Numbered from the stretch's first letter, positions 34,528 through 43,431 are shown. The stretch: DNA of 64,000 nucleotides from Oceanospirillum linum (GCF_001995095.2 NZ_MTSD02000004.1:62001-126000), one strand, 5' to 3'. Notes: generated from the letters alone by a model not told the origin. A program made the numbers and translations.

Positions 34528-36243
34528 ATGCGTATTCTTGCGGTAGATGACACCCGGGCAAACTTAGTATTGCTTCAGGCGATGCTGAAACGGTCCGGTC
34601 ATGAGGTTGTAACGGCTGAAAATGGTGAGGACGCACTTGAGGTTTTTTCGGAACAACAGCCTGATCTTGTTCTGATGGATGTCATGATGCCGGGTATGGA
34701 TGGCTTCGAAACAGCTCAAAAACTTCAGGATATGTCAGCGCCACGCTGGGTACCCATCATATTTATTTCCGCTGCCGCCACAGAAGAATATTATATTAAA
34801 GGTCACCAGTCTGGCGGGGCTGATTATCTGTTTAAACCGATTAACCAGGTGATCCTGAATACTAAAATTGAATCGATTAAGCGTATTGTGGATATGCAGA
34901 ATACGCTTCATAGTCAAAATACTGCACTGCAGGAATATGTTGAAAAAGATGAGGCTGAGCGCCGCATATCCCGACATATTATGGAGCATATGGCAGAGAG
35001 TAAGGGGCTTGAAGATCCTCTTATCAGCTCCATGATTACTCCGGCTGAGCAGTTTAGCGGTGATGTACTGTGTGCCGCACGCTCGCCAAGCAATCGTCTT
35101 TACCTGTTACTTGGTGATGCTGTTGGTCATGGCCTTGCGGCTGCAATTAATACGCTGCCTATCTCAGGCACGTTCTATTCCATGGTTTATAAAGGTTTTG
35201 AGCTTAAGACCATTGCAAAGGAGTTGAATCGCCGTATTAAAGAGGCGATGCCAACAGGCTGTTTTGTTGCTTGCGGTATCGTTATGATCGATCCCGGAGA
35301 GTCTTATGCTGAGGTCTGGAATGCCGGCTTGCCCACTTTTTATTGCGTTGACTCACATGGGCATGTATCCGATACCTTTGAATCCACACAGCTACCTTTA
35401 GGTGTTCTGACCGCTGATCAGTATGAAGTCACGAGTGAGATTATTCCCTACCGACCCGGGCATCAGATTGTGTTGTTTTCTGACGGCCTTATTGAGGCTG
35501 AAAGTGGTGATGGTGATTTCTTTGGCATTGAGAGGCTACTTGGCTGCCTGCATAACCCTGAGAACCGGTTGGATGATATCCGTTGCGCCTTGCAGGATTT
35601 CTTAGGTGACCAGCACCCACATGATGATGTCACATTGGCTCTGGTTGATATGCCTGCGCAGGATGTCAGTGGGTTTGATATTTTTAATGATCAGCAGCAG
35701 ACAGAAATTTTAACTTCGGTTCCACCGGCAGATAGTGTCGATTGGCGGGTGAGTTTTCATCTTGGCGTGTCAGAAGTTAAAGCACTGGATCTTACCCCTA
35801 TGATTCTTGGTGCTCTTGGCCAATTTAAAGGTCTGGAAAAGCACAATCAAAAGCTGTTTCTGATTATGGCCGAGCTGCTCAATAATGCATTGGATCATGG
35901 CTTGCTTAAGCTGGATTCCAGTCTTAAGTCTGGTCCTGATGCTTTTGAAAAATACCTTGCCGAGCGGCAGCAGCGGCTTGAAGAGCTTGGCTCAGGTTGT
36001 ATTGACATTACGGCCAGTAAACTGCGTCTGCATGACGAGTCCTTCCTGCGGATTACCATTGAGGATACGGGGAATGGCTTTAATTACGAACATTTTAATC
36101 AGCCGCTTCCTTCCGAACAGCCGGTGATGCATGGCCGGGGCATCAAGCTCGTTAAGCAGCTTTGTCGTGTGGTCGTTTATGAAGATCGTGGTAACAAAGT
36201 TACTGTCGATTATGACCTGGGCACACCGGACAGGTTTTCCTGA
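34528..36243 (+). CDS. hsbR: Receiver-PP2C phosphatase-HATPase protein (HsbR-like)
   Basis: A 571-residue partner-switch regulator. Receiver domain with D51 (LVLMDVMMPGMDGF), a helical linker, a SpoIIE/RsbU-type PP2C phosphatase (FSGDVLCAARSPSNRLYLLLGDAVGHGLAAAI; VLFSDGLIEAE; HDDVTLALV) and a C-terminal RsbW-like kinase domain (LIMAELLNNALDHGLL; IEDTGNGFNY; HGRGIKLVKQL). The domain order and length equal those of P. aeruginosa HsbR, which phosphorylates and dephosphorylates HsbA. Here it lies downstream of cheB, suggesting that the chemosensory kinase or a shared signal feeds the switch; that link is inference. Confidence 0.9.
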   Translation: MRILAVDDTRANLVLLQAMLKRSGHEVVTAENGEDALEVFSEQQPDLVLMDVMMPGMDGFETAQKLQDMSAPRWVPIIFISAAATEEYYIKGHQSGGADYLFKPINQVILNTKIESIKRIVDMQNTLHSQNTALQEYVEKDEAERRISRHIMEHMAESKGLEDPLISSMITPAEQFSGDVLCAARSPSNRLYLLLGDAVGHGLAAAINTLPISGTFYSMVYKGFELKTIAKELNRRIKEAMPTGCFVACGIVMIDPGESYAEVWNAGLPTFYCVDSHGHVSDTFESTQLPLGVLTADQYEVTSEIIPYRPGHQIVLFSDGLIEAESGDGDFFGIERLLGCLHNPENRLDDIRCALQDFLGDQHPHDDVTLALVDMPAQDVSGFDIFNDQQQTEILTSVPPADSVDWRVSFHLGVSEVKALDLTPMILGALGQFKGLEKHNQKLFLIMAELLNNALDHGLLKLDSSLKSGPDAFEKYLAERQQRLEELGSGCIDITASKLRLHDESFLRITIEDTGNGFNYEHFNQPLPSEQPVMHGRGIKLVKQLCRVVVYEDRGNKVTVDYDLGTPDRFS

Positions 36244-36284
36244 TTTATCCGCGTTTGTTAAATACTGCCTCGATATCAGAGTAC

Positions 36285-37067
36285 ATGATGAGCAATCCCC
36301 TTATTGCCAATATATCGCTGCTTTTTTCCGATAGCCCTATGCCAGAGCGCTTTCAGCGCGCGGCAGATAAAGGCTTTACTCAGGTGGAAATTCAATTTCC
36401 CTATGAATGGCCTGCAGAGCAGCTGAAATATTGGGCCGACACTGCAGGTGTCGGCATTTATCTGATTAATATTCCCGCCGGGGATTTATTAAATGGCGGG
36501 CTAGGTCTCAGCTGTCATCATGCACTGCAGGCTGATTTTATGCAGGGCTGCGCCCAAGCTATTGAGTACGGCAATGTGTTGGGCGTGAAGCGCATTAACG
36601 TTTTGGCTGGCTGCCTAAGTCATACGGATGATTATGATGCATGCATCGCAATGTATATTGAAAATATCCGTTATGCGGCAGAGTTGATGTTGCATGAAGG
36701 CATACAGGTTACTTTTGAAGCAATCAATCATATTGATATGCCGGGGTATCTGGTCAGCCGTTTTGACCAGATGAAGGCTGTTTATGATGCCGTTGCCCAT
36801 CCCAATGCGTTGATGCAGTACGATATCTATCATATGGCGATGATGGGGGAGCCTGTTTCTGATCATATCCGTGACTACGCATCTGAAATAGGCCATATAC
36901 AGTTTGCTGATGCGCCTGGTCGGGGTGCGCCAGGCACAGGTGCACTCCCGCTTGGCGAGATATTGCAGCTAATTGATAAAAGCGCTTATGCCGGCGCCGT
37001 TGCAGCAGAGTATCAGGTTTCAGGTGACGACAACCTGGATTACGGGTGGCTAAGGTTGCCGGAGTAA
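36285..37067 (+). CDS. Hydroxypyruvate isomerase family protein (Hyi-like TIM barrel)
   Basis: Xylose-isomerase-like TIM-barrel protein of the Hyi/OtnI group, which interconvert hydroxypyruvate and tartronate semialdehyde or related 2-oxo-tetronates. Features include FPYEWPAEQL near the N-terminus, VTFEAINHIDMPGYLVS with the metal-binding Glu, MQYDIYHMAMMGE, HIQFADAPGRGAPGTGAL and AAEYQ with the second Glu. The start is one of two adjacent Mets at 36285 and 36288; the upstream ATG at 36255 lacks a ribosome site. About 261 residues, as in the family. It follows the HsbR-like gene by 41 bp. No other glyoxylate or tartronate genes are nearby, so the physiological substrate is open. Confidence 0.82.
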   Translation: MMSNPLIANISLLFSDSPMPERFQRAADKGFTQVEIQFPYEWPAEQLKYWADTAGVGIYLINIPAGDLLNGGLGLSCHHALQADFMQGCAQAIEYGNVLGVKRINVLAGCLSHTDDYDACIAMYIENIRYAAELMLHEGIQVTFEAINHIDMPGYLVSRFDQMKAVYDAVAHPNALMQYDIYHMAMMGEPVSDHIRDYASEIGHIQFADAPGRGAPGTGALPLGEILQLIDKSAYAGAVAAEYQVSGDDNLDYGWLRLPE

Positions 37068-37096
37068 GCTACACAGCCGATTCGGAGTTGCAAGAG

Positions 37097-37546
37097 CTAT
37101 TTTTGACTCTCATTCTTAGCTGAAAGAAGATTCACCAGTTTAGCTATGATTTTATCTTTGATCTTTTCCCGGGTCATCGGAGGCAGGGAGTTCATCACTT
37201 TTTTATCAAAACGGAATAAAATGCAGGTCTCGTCAGCAACCACATTGCTTGTTCTGGGTGTGTTGGTCAGAAATGAAACCTCGCCAAAAAAGTCACCTGG
37301 CTCCAGTGCTGCCAGTACTTTCTGATTCTCTTCAAGCTCTACATGGGCTTTCCCGTGCAGAAGAATATAGAATGCAGAATCCCGCTCACCCTGAACAATA
37401 ATGTTTTCCCCTTCATCTGCAGCAACAAATCGACTTCGGGTGTCAACAATCATGTTTTTCTCACCTGGGTTAAAGGCGCTGAAAAAATCAATTTTATTCA
37501 GAATATTCAGTATCTTAACCCGATTAAGCAGACGTATACCTTTCAT
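37097..37546 (-). CDS. Cyclic-nucleotide-binding domain protein
   Basis: A 149-residue protein that is almost entirely one cNMP-binding domain: IIVQGERDSAFYILLHGKAHVEL, then LEPGDFFGEVSFLTNTPRTSNVVADETCILFRFDKKVM. The phosphate-binding cassette reads FFGEVSFLTNTPRTSN, keeping Gly-Glu and Arg-Thr, so nucleotide binding is plausible. No DNA-binding helix-turn-helix or enzymatic domain is present, so it is not a Crp-type regulator on its own. Convergent with the Hyi-like gene (30 bp apart) and divergent from the degenerate HD-GYP gene. The ligand and partner are unknown. Confidence 0.85.
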   Translation of the reverse strand: MKGIRLLNRVKILNILNKIDFFSAFNPGEKNMIVDTRSRFVAADEGENIIVQGERDSAFYILLHGKAHVELEENQKVLAALEPGDFFGEVSFLTNTPRTSNVVADETCILFRFDKKVMNSLPPMTREKIKDKIIAKLVNLLSAKNESQK

Positions 37547-37800
37547 CTTGATAACCTTAGAATCTTTTGATAGTTATTTAACCTTATCATTTTTAGGTCG
37601 TAGTTTAACGTTATCTTAGAAGGGGACACAAACCCTGCAGGAGCATAAATAGCATTAGGGATAATACAATTCTGCCTTGTGTCACTTTTCATTGGTGTAT
37701 TGTTACACGGATTCAAGCTAACATAATGAGATATAATGATTTTTGTCTCAGGAGGAGCGTTGTACATGCAAAGGATATTTCTTAAAAAAGGTTAAACACT

Positions 37801-39000
37801 ATGGCATTGAACGATAAAGGCGATCTGATAAAAGTTTCGGCAGCAGACCTTATGATTGGGGATACATTGCCATGGACTGTTTATGATGCTACCGGACGAT
37901 TACTGATGGAGTCGGGTCACGTCATTTCAACCCAATCGCGGCTTAATTCAATTATTTCGTCTGGTTATCGTTTGGATGAGTTACCGACAGAGGCTGAAGA
38001 GCTTGTCTCTGAACCTGTTACCCCTGATCTCCCGTCACCCACTGTCTATGCTAAAGATACAAACCCTTTCAATGAACTTGAGGAGATGTGCCTTGAGCTG
38101 GAACAGGCTTTTGGCGGTATTATCGGTGACGGCAGCTTTAAAGAGGGGCGACTGGAGCGTCGTCTGTATGAGTCTTCATCCCAGATTCAAGGACTGATTA
38201 AGCTTAATGGTGATGCTCTTCTTGGGTCAATTCACCTATCTAACAAATTTAACTATTCCATTAAGCACCCGCTTCATGTTGCGATTATCTCTTCAATTAT
38301 TGCAGATGCACTTGAGCTGCCTCAGGATGTTCAGCTTGCAATGATTGGAGCTGCTATTACGGCTAATGTTGCCATGAGTTCCTATCAGGATAGCCTGCAG
38401 GAGCATAAAGGCCCCCTTACCGCTGAGCAGGAAGCCCGTGTTAAAGAGCACCCCAGAGAAAGTTATAATCTGCTGAAAACAGCAGGAATTACTAATCCGC
38501 TTTGGCTCGATATTGTCCTTCAGCATCATGAAAAAATTGATGGCAGTGGCTACCCGGAAGGTCTTCGGGGTGATCAGATCTGCCTTGAGGCGAAAATAGT
38601 TGGTTTGGCAGATATTTATTCTGCGATGATTTCCGGTCGGGCATATCGCCCGGCACTGACACCTCAGAGAAGCCTTAAGCAGCTATTCATGCAGCGTGGC
38701 AGTTTCTTTGATGAATCCCTGACAAATATTTTCCTTTCTGAATTGGGTGTACATCCTCCCGGATCAACTGTTGAGCTGGCAAATGGTGAGATGGGGGTTG
38801 TCATCAAACGAAAAGCGGCAGAGAGCAGTAAGCCGGTTGTTTCGTCTATCCGGGATCGTTTTGGTACACGCTTCATGCACCCGGTTATGCGCGATACCGG
38901 TGATAAGCGCTATAGCATAAAAAGTGACGTAAAAGCCGAGCAGCTTGGGAATATTAATCCTTCAATCTTGTGGGGATTAAAGCTGATGCGTGTCAGTTAA
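37801..39000 (+). CDS. HD-GYP domain protein with degenerate HD site
   Basis: A 399-residue cytoplasmic protein with an N-terminal DUF3391-like part (VSAADLMIGDTLPWTVYD) and a C-terminal HD-GYP domain. The GYP half is well kept (IVLQHHEKIDGSGYPEGLRGDQICLEAKIVGLADIYSAM), but the position of the HD dyad reads LAMIGAAITANVAMSSY where active members have ALLHDIGK. Two metal ligands are therefore lost and cyclic-di-GMP phosphodiesterase activity is unlikely; it may act as a cyclic-di-GMP-responsive or scaffolding protein. AAAGG lies before the ATG. The other HD-GYP protein of the window (47488-48798) keeps its HD dyad and shares the P-x-G-(S/T)-x-V-E-L tail motif. Confidence 0.88.
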   Translation: MALNDKGDLIKVSAADLMIGDTLPWTVYDATGRLLMESGHVISTQSRLNSIISSGYRLDELPTEAEELVSEPVTPDLPSPTVYAKDTNPFNELEEMCLELEQAFGGIIGDGSFKEGRLERRLYESSSQIQGLIKLNGDALLGSIHLSNKFNYSIKHPLHVAIISSIIADALELPQDVQLAMIGAAITANVAMSSYQDSLQEHKGPLTAEQEARVKEHPRESYNLLKTAGITNPLWLDIVLQHHEKIDGSGYPEGLRGDQICLEAKIVGLADIYSAMISGRAYRPALTPQRSLKQLFMQRGSFFDESLTNIFLSELGVHPPGSTVELANGEMGVVIKRKAAESSKPVVSSIRDRFGTRFMHPVMRDTGDKRYSIKSDVKAEQLGNINPSILWGLKLMRVS

Positions 39001-39048
39001 CCGATCTGTACTCTTCTGGGTGATAAGTGTTTTTAGGGGTAGTTGGTT

Positions 39049-39492
39049 ATGAACAGGTTGTTTGTGTTAATTCTCAGCCTTTTTCTGGTGGGGAGTGTCA
39101 GTGCTGCAGACTATGCAGACCCGAGTGTTGCCACACAGGCACGACAGGATCAGTTTGAAGATATCAAAGCAAGTTTTAAACAGCTTCGTTTTATTCTGAT
39201 TCAGGACGAGTTCGATGCTGTTTCTGCCCGTGCTGAGGCGGATAAGCTGGCTGCTCTAAGTCAGCCGTTACTGGAGATGTTTCGTGTCAGGTCTGATCAC
39301 GGGAATACAAAAGCACTGGGACGGATTTGGGATAGCTGGCCTCGCTTTGAAGCTCAGATGCTGAAGTTTGTTGAATTAACGGAAAAGACGGCTGAGAGCC
39401 TCGAGTACGCTAATCAAGAGGATGCCCGTATGTATATTGATCAGGCTGCGAAGAGTTGTAAAAGCTGTCACCGTTTCTTTAAAAAGCGTTGA
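39049..39492 (+). CDS. Cytochrome c-prime family protein
   Basis: A periplasmic protein with a signal peptide (MNRLFVLILSLFLVGSVSAADY) and a C-terminal haem-binding C137-K-S-C140-H141, the layout of cytochrome c-prime and related four-helix c-type cytochromes (147 residues). Family members bind NO or CO or buffer redox stress; the role here is unknown. The ATG at 39049 is taken because it begins the signal peptide and has AGGGG about 10 bp upstream; TTG at 39043 is possible. Convergent with hisC, sharing a hairpin terminator. Confidence 0.87.
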   Translation: MNRLFVLILSLFLVGSVSAADYADPSVATQARQDQFEDIKASFKQLRFILIQDEFDAVSARAEADKLAALSQPLLEMFRVRSDHGNTKALGRIWDSWPRFEAQMLKFVELTEKTAESLEYANQEDARMYIDQAAKSCKSCHRFFKKR

Positions 39493-39557
39493 GCTCTGTT
39501 TTTCCAGGGTGTTTTTTCCACTTACTCCACCTTGGGCTCTCTTATTTCTCCCTTGTC

Positions 39558-39594
39558 GACAGCAGCTGATGGCCTAATGAGCCAGGCTGCTGTC
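39558..39594. terminator. Bidirectional terminator hairpin between cytochrome c-prime gene and hisC
   Basis: Nine-base-pair stem GACAGCAGC (39558-39566) / GCTGCTGTC (39586-39594) with a 19-nt loop between two convergent genes; TTATCTTT follows on the plus strand. Confidence 0.6.
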
Positions 39595-39616
39595 TTATCT
39601 TTAGTGATAACCCGCT

Positions 39617-40678
39617 CTAAATATGAGCATACCCTTCCAGAGCTGTGATCAGGGTTTGCATCTCTTCACGGGTTCCTATGCTGATACGTAAGTAATTTTC
39701 AATGCCCGGCTTAGTAAAATGGCGTACCAGAATATTTTCATGGCGCAGGTACGTCATCAGATCGTCCCCGGCAGCCGTTCTGTGGCGGGCAAAAACAAAA
39801 TTAGTACTCGATGGCAACACTTCGAAACCGAGAGATTTCAGCTGCTCCGTGGTCCAGTTTCTGTCGCTTATAATCTGTTGTACGGTTTGGGCAAAGTAGC
39901 TTGTATCTTCAATTGCCGCAGTAGCAGATGCCAGTGCCAACATATCCAGTGGATAAGAGTTGAAGGAGTTTTTGACCCGCTCCAGGCCTGCTATTAAGTC
40001 CGGATGACCCAAGGCAAAGCCTATACGCATGCCTGCAAGGCTACGCGATTTTGAAAGAGTTTGTACCACCAGAAGATTGGAGTATTTACCTATCAATGAA
40101 CAGGCGCTTTCTGCGCCGAAATCCACATAAGCCTCGTCAACAAGAACCAGAGTATTTGTATTTCTTTGCAGTAACTCTTCAATCTCACCTAGGCTTACCG
40201 CAATGCCGGTAGGGGCATTGGGATTGGCAAAGATAATGCCGCCATTATCCTGATGGTACTGGCTAAGGTCGATACAGAAATCATCTGTCAGTGGAATGTG
40301 CTCAGCCTCAATGTTGTAAAGATTGCAGTAAACATCATAGAAGCTGTATGTCATTGCCGGCATTAACAGAGGTTTTTTCTGACGGAAAAATGCCATAAAC
40401 GCATGTGCCAGAACTTCATCAGAACCATTCCCGACAAAGACATGATCCATAGGAAGTTCAAAGTAATGACTTAGAGCTTCTTTAAGGACTGAGCCATCAG
40501 GGTCCGGATAGAGGCGGAGCTTTTCCATCGGGAAATGGTCAAGAGCCTCAATTACTTTAGGCGATGGCGGATATGGGTTTTCATTGGTATTCAGTTTGAT
40601 GATATTGCTGGTTTTAGGCTGCTCACCCGGGACATAGGGTTGAAGGGAGTTTAACGCGTCACTCCAGAATTTACTCAT
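39617..40678 (-). CDS. hisC: Histidinol-phosphate aminotransferase
   Basis: PLP-dependent class I/II aminotransferase that converts imidazole acetol phosphate and glutamate to histidinol phosphate in histidine synthesis. NTNENPYPPSP at 30-40, the PLP-binding FANPNAPTG, LVDEAYVDF, and the Schiff-base lysine K210 in QTLSKSRSLAGMRIGFA are all typical of HisC. Length 353. It stands apart from any other his gene, as often in this group of bacteria. The 455 bp upstream of it, to the YitT-like gene, is a divergent promoter region. Confidence 0.93.
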   Translation of the reverse strand: MSKFWSDALNSLQPYVPGEQPKTSNIIKLNTNENPYPPSPKVIEALDHFPMEKLRLYPDPDGSVLKEALSHYFELPMDHVFVGNGSDEVLAHAFMAFFRQKKPLLMPAMTYSFYDVYCNLYNIEAEHIPLTDDFCIDLSQYHQDNGGIIFANPNAPTGIAVSLGEIEELLQRNTNTLVLVDEAYVDFGAESACSLIGKYSNLLVVQTLSKSRSLAGMRIGFALGHPDLIAGLERVKNSFNSYPLDMLALASATAAIEDTSYFAQTVQQIISDRNWTTEQLKSLGFEVLPSSTNFVFARHRTAAGDDLMTYLRHENILVRHFTKPGIENYLRISIGTREEMQTLITALEGYAHI

Positions 40679-40922
40679 GTGTTAACTCTTCTGTTTTCTG
40701 TAAGGGTATTTTGCAGGACATTGCGAAATGCGTGATTGGCTGTCAATTTAATAAACTGTAAAACAAAGCTGAACAAGTCTGACGCATCGCAATAAAGACC
40801 CGCATAAGACTAGCATTGCCTATGATAATTCTCACCTGTAATGGCTGCTTTTTTCGGGCATCCAGCATCCTTGTGATGACTCTGTAAATAAAATGTTACA
40901 TGCCCAGGTTGAGACTTTACAC

Positions 40923-40969
40923 CTGACAGGTGTTGGAAAGTCCCTTTTTTTAGGACTGACAGGTATAAT
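40923..40969 (+). promoter_or_regulatory. Direct repeat and -10 box in the hisC/yitT intergenic region
   Basis: CTGACAGGT occurs at 40923-40931 and again at 40956-40964, exactly 33 bp (about three helical turns) apart, with a perfect TATAAT at 40964-40969 overlapping the second copy. No good -35 is seen at the usual distance, as with activator-dependent promoters. The interval 40679-41133 otherwise holds no gene I can support. Confidence 0.4.
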
Positions 40970-41133
40970 CTTTAGCCTATAACATCTCAGTTTTTCTTTT
41001 GTCCACGTCAAAACCCATTTCTCCAACAACAATAAATGTCAGGGTGACGATGGCTTCTGCGTTGGGTTGTCCGCCGGCATGTATTGCCTTTGTGCGGATT
41101 CCGCTCGTGATGCATCTTGTTTTGGAGAATCTA

Positions 41134-41775
41134 ATGAAAGTTTATGCTACTCAGTGGTTGGCTATTGTTGAGGCCTGCTTGCTGGTTGCCCTTGGTGTGC
41201 AGCTGATCAATGCATCTGACCTTTTGGTTGGCGGTACAGCTGGTTTAACATTAATTGCGCTTCAATTTTTACCTGATATGACCTTTGGCCAGGTTTTCTT
41301 CCTGGTTAATCTGCCTTTTTATCTGATCGCTCTTCGCTATTTGGGCCTTGGTTTTACAATGCGGACATTTGGAGCCGTCTCTTTATTATCTGTTTTTTCA
41401 GATCTTATCTCGCAGCATGTCAGTCTTGAGTTAGCCCATCCTTTGATTGCGTCTGTTTTGGGTGGTCTTCTGATTGGCTTAGGGCTTACTTTCCTGATCC
41501 GGGCGCAGGCTTCATTGGGTGGAATTACGATTCTTGCTGTATTTCTTGAGCGTCGTTTATCCATTAATGCAGCACGAACTACATTGGCAACAGATATGAG
41601 TATTCTGATGTTTGGTTTTGTCTTTTTTGACACCTTAACCGTTGTGTATTCTATTGCTGCCTTCATCGCTGTCGGCTCTGTAATGGGGCGTTATCGCAAA
41701 CCTGCTTTTATTCCACCTGAACAGGCCGCATCCAAGGTCAAATTACCGCTGCAGCAGAGGACTGCTAAAGCTTAA
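41134..41775 (+). CDS. YitT-family (DUF161) membrane protein
   Basis: A 213-residue membrane protein with five hydrophobic segments: WLAIVEACLLVALGVQLINASDLLVGGTAGLTLI, MTFGQVFFLVNLPFYLIALRYL, MRTFGAVSLLSVFSDLI, ASVLGGLLIGLGLTFLIRAQASLGGITIL and ILMFGFVFFDTLTVVYSIAAFI. The glycine-rich G-G-T-A-G-L and G-G-L-L-I-G-L-G-L motifs are those of the YitT/DUF161 family, whose transport substrate is not known. The ATG at 41134 has GGAG 7 bp upstream; the longer reading from 40999 adds 45 residues without family support and is rejected. Followed by a clear terminator. Confidence 0.82.
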   Translation: MKVYATQWLAIVEACLLVALGVQLINASDLLVGGTAGLTLIALQFLPDMTFGQVFFLVNLPFYLIALRYLGLGFTMRTFGAVSLLSVFSDLISQHVSLELAHPLIASVLGGLLIGLGLTFLIRAQASLGGITILAVFLERRLSINAARTTLATDMSILMFGFVFFDTLTVVYSIAAFIAVGSVMGRYRKPAFIPPEQAASKVKLPLQQRTAKA

Positions 41776-41804
41776 CTTTTCCGACTCTATTTTGATGGGG
41801 TTCC

Positions 41805-41832
41805 AAAAACGGCAGATGATTTTGCCGTTTTT
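41805..41832 (+). terminator. Intrinsic terminator after the YitT-like gene
   Basis: Stem AAAAACGGCA (41805-41814) / TGCCGTTTTT (41823-41832) followed by further T residues; 30 bp after the stop codon. Confidence 0.9.
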
Positions 41833-41985
41833 TTTATGCGGTATTTAATGTGGTGACTCTGATTTGAGCTCTGTAGAATTTAGTACTGATAGGATGTGAT
41901 GGCGTTATAATGTGTAGGCATTTGGGTAAATCAGTCAGAAAATCGTATTAAACCAGCAGTATTTTCCAGAGAAAAAGGGCCGCCA

Positions 41986-43431
41986 TTGAACAGCCATAAG
42001 TATGTTATAGCAACCACTCAACAAAACCAGGCTGAAGTGTCAGCTAGCTCGTTAAGTCGCAGGGGGTTTCTGCGAATGAGTACTTTTGGGTTGGCAGCAG
42101 TGGCGATGCCGCGCTGGAGTCTGGCTCGGGTTGATTCCGGTATTACGTATCACTACCGGTTAACAGCTGAGGTTGCTGAGACTGAGTTGGTTCCGGGCTT
42201 CCGGAGCAGCGTTCTGGCATTTAATGGTGATATTCCTGCGCCGGTTATCCGGGCAAAGCAAGGGCAGCCGGTTCGTATAGAATTTACCAATAAACTGGAT
42301 GAGCCGACGACAATTCATTGGCATGGTCTTCGTATTCCGATTGCAATGGACGGCGTGCCTTTTCTGAGCCAGAAACCGGTTATGCCGGGTGAAACCTTTG
42401 TTTATGAGTTTACGCCGCCGGATGCGGGGACGTTCTGGTATCACCCGCATATGAATAGCGTCGAGCAACTAGGCAAGGGTCTTGTTGGTGCCTTGATTGT
42501 TGAAGAGGCGATAAAGCCAGACTTTGATATTGATGAAGTCCTGATTCTTAAACACTGGCATCTGGATAAACAGGGCCAATGGAAAGCTCTCACCCGGCCC
42601 CGTTATGCGGCCCGAATGGGAACCCCCGGGGAATGGGGTACTGCTAATGGCATCAATAACCCGACACTGAGTTATCGGGCAGGAAGTCGGGTTCGGCTGC
42701 GGTTAGCCAATGTCGATAATACTATGACGTATAATCTGCGCCTGAAAGGGGTATCAGCCGAGGTTATCGCCATTGATGGTAATCCGGTATCAGCCCCTTT
42801 TGTTTTTGAGCAGCATAAAATCGGCCCTGGTATGCGCCTGGATCTGGCATTTATAATGCCTGCAGCCACTTCAGGCGACGATAGCGTTGTACTGGAGTAT
42901 TTGCTGGGCAGGTTTGGTTTTCCTCTGGCAAACTTCACGGTATCCTCTGAGTCGCCATTAAACATCAGGCCGATCCCTCGCTTGATGATGAACCCGATTC
43001 CTGTACCTGATTTGCAGGCCGCAGAGACAGTTGCCTTTGCTTTTGAGTGGGAAGGAGCAATCAGCCCTGTTGATGAAGATGGTAAAACCCACGATACATT
43101 CTGGTTGATTAATCGTAGGCCCTGGCAGGGTATGGGGCCGGGTAATATTCCTGAGCCGGTGGCAGATCTGAAACTAGGCAAAAGCTATATTTTTGATCTG
43201 AAAAATAATACCCAATATCATCACCCTATTCATCTTCATGGTCATACTTTCCTGGTTTTCGAAATGGATGGTAAGGCTGTGACACCTTTTTATACGGATA
43301 CGGTATTACTCGGTAAAAATGGTCGGGCTAAGGCGGCATTTGTTGCCGATAACCCCGGGAGCTGGATGTATCATTGCCATGTTATTGAGCATATGAAAAC
43401 AGGTCTGATGGGCTATGTTAGGGTGAGTTAA
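41986..43431 (+). CDS. Multicopper oxidase (Tat-exported, CueO/laccase type)
   Basis: A 481-residue three-domain cupredoxin. The N-terminus has a Tat signal (R25-R26 in LSRRGFLRMSTFGLAAVAM). The four copper-binding motifs are intact: TIHWHGLRIP, TFWYHPHMNS, HHPIHLHGHTF and MYHCHVIEHMKTGLMGYV, with the type 1 Cys in HCH and an axial Met in the last motif. Such enzymes oxidise Cu(I), phenols or metals in the periplasm. The start is a TTG at 41986 with AGGG 7 bp upstream; the next in-frame ATG lies inside the Tat signal. No copper efflux genes are adjacent, and the substrate is unknown. A 56-residue membrane protein follows after 32 bp. Confidence 0.92.
   Translation: MNSHKYVIATTQQNQAEVSASSLSRRGFLRMSTFGLAAVAMPRWSLARVDSGITYHYRLTAEVAETELVPGFRSSVLAFNGDIPAPVIRAKQGQPVRIEFTNKLDEPTTIHWHGLRIPIAMDGVPFLSQKPVMPGETFVYEFTPPDAGTFWYHPHMNSVEQLGKGLVGALIVEEAIKPDFDIDEVLILKHWHLDKQGQWKALTRPRYAARMGTPGEWGTANGINNPTLSYRAGSRVRLRLANVDNTMTYNLRLKGVSAEVIAIDGNPVSAPFVFEQHKIGPGMRLDLAFIMPAATSGDDSVVLEYLLGRFGFPLANFTVSSESPLNIRPIPRLMMNPIPVPDLQAAETVAFAFEWEGAISPVDEDGKTHDTFWLINRRPWQGMGPGNIPEPVADLKLGKSYIFDLKNNTQYHHPIHLHGHTFLVFEMDGKAVTPFYTDTVLLGKNGRAKAAFVADNPGSWMYHCHVIEHMKTGLMGYVRVS

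Noticed and set aside
40832-41032. Open frames in the hisC/yitT-like intergenic region
   Set aside because: No ribosome sites, no recognisable protein features, and they overlap promoter-like sequence.
40999-41133. Longer N-terminus for the YitT-like protein
   Set aside because: The extra 45 residues are not membrane-like, and the ATG at 41134 has a good ribosome site.
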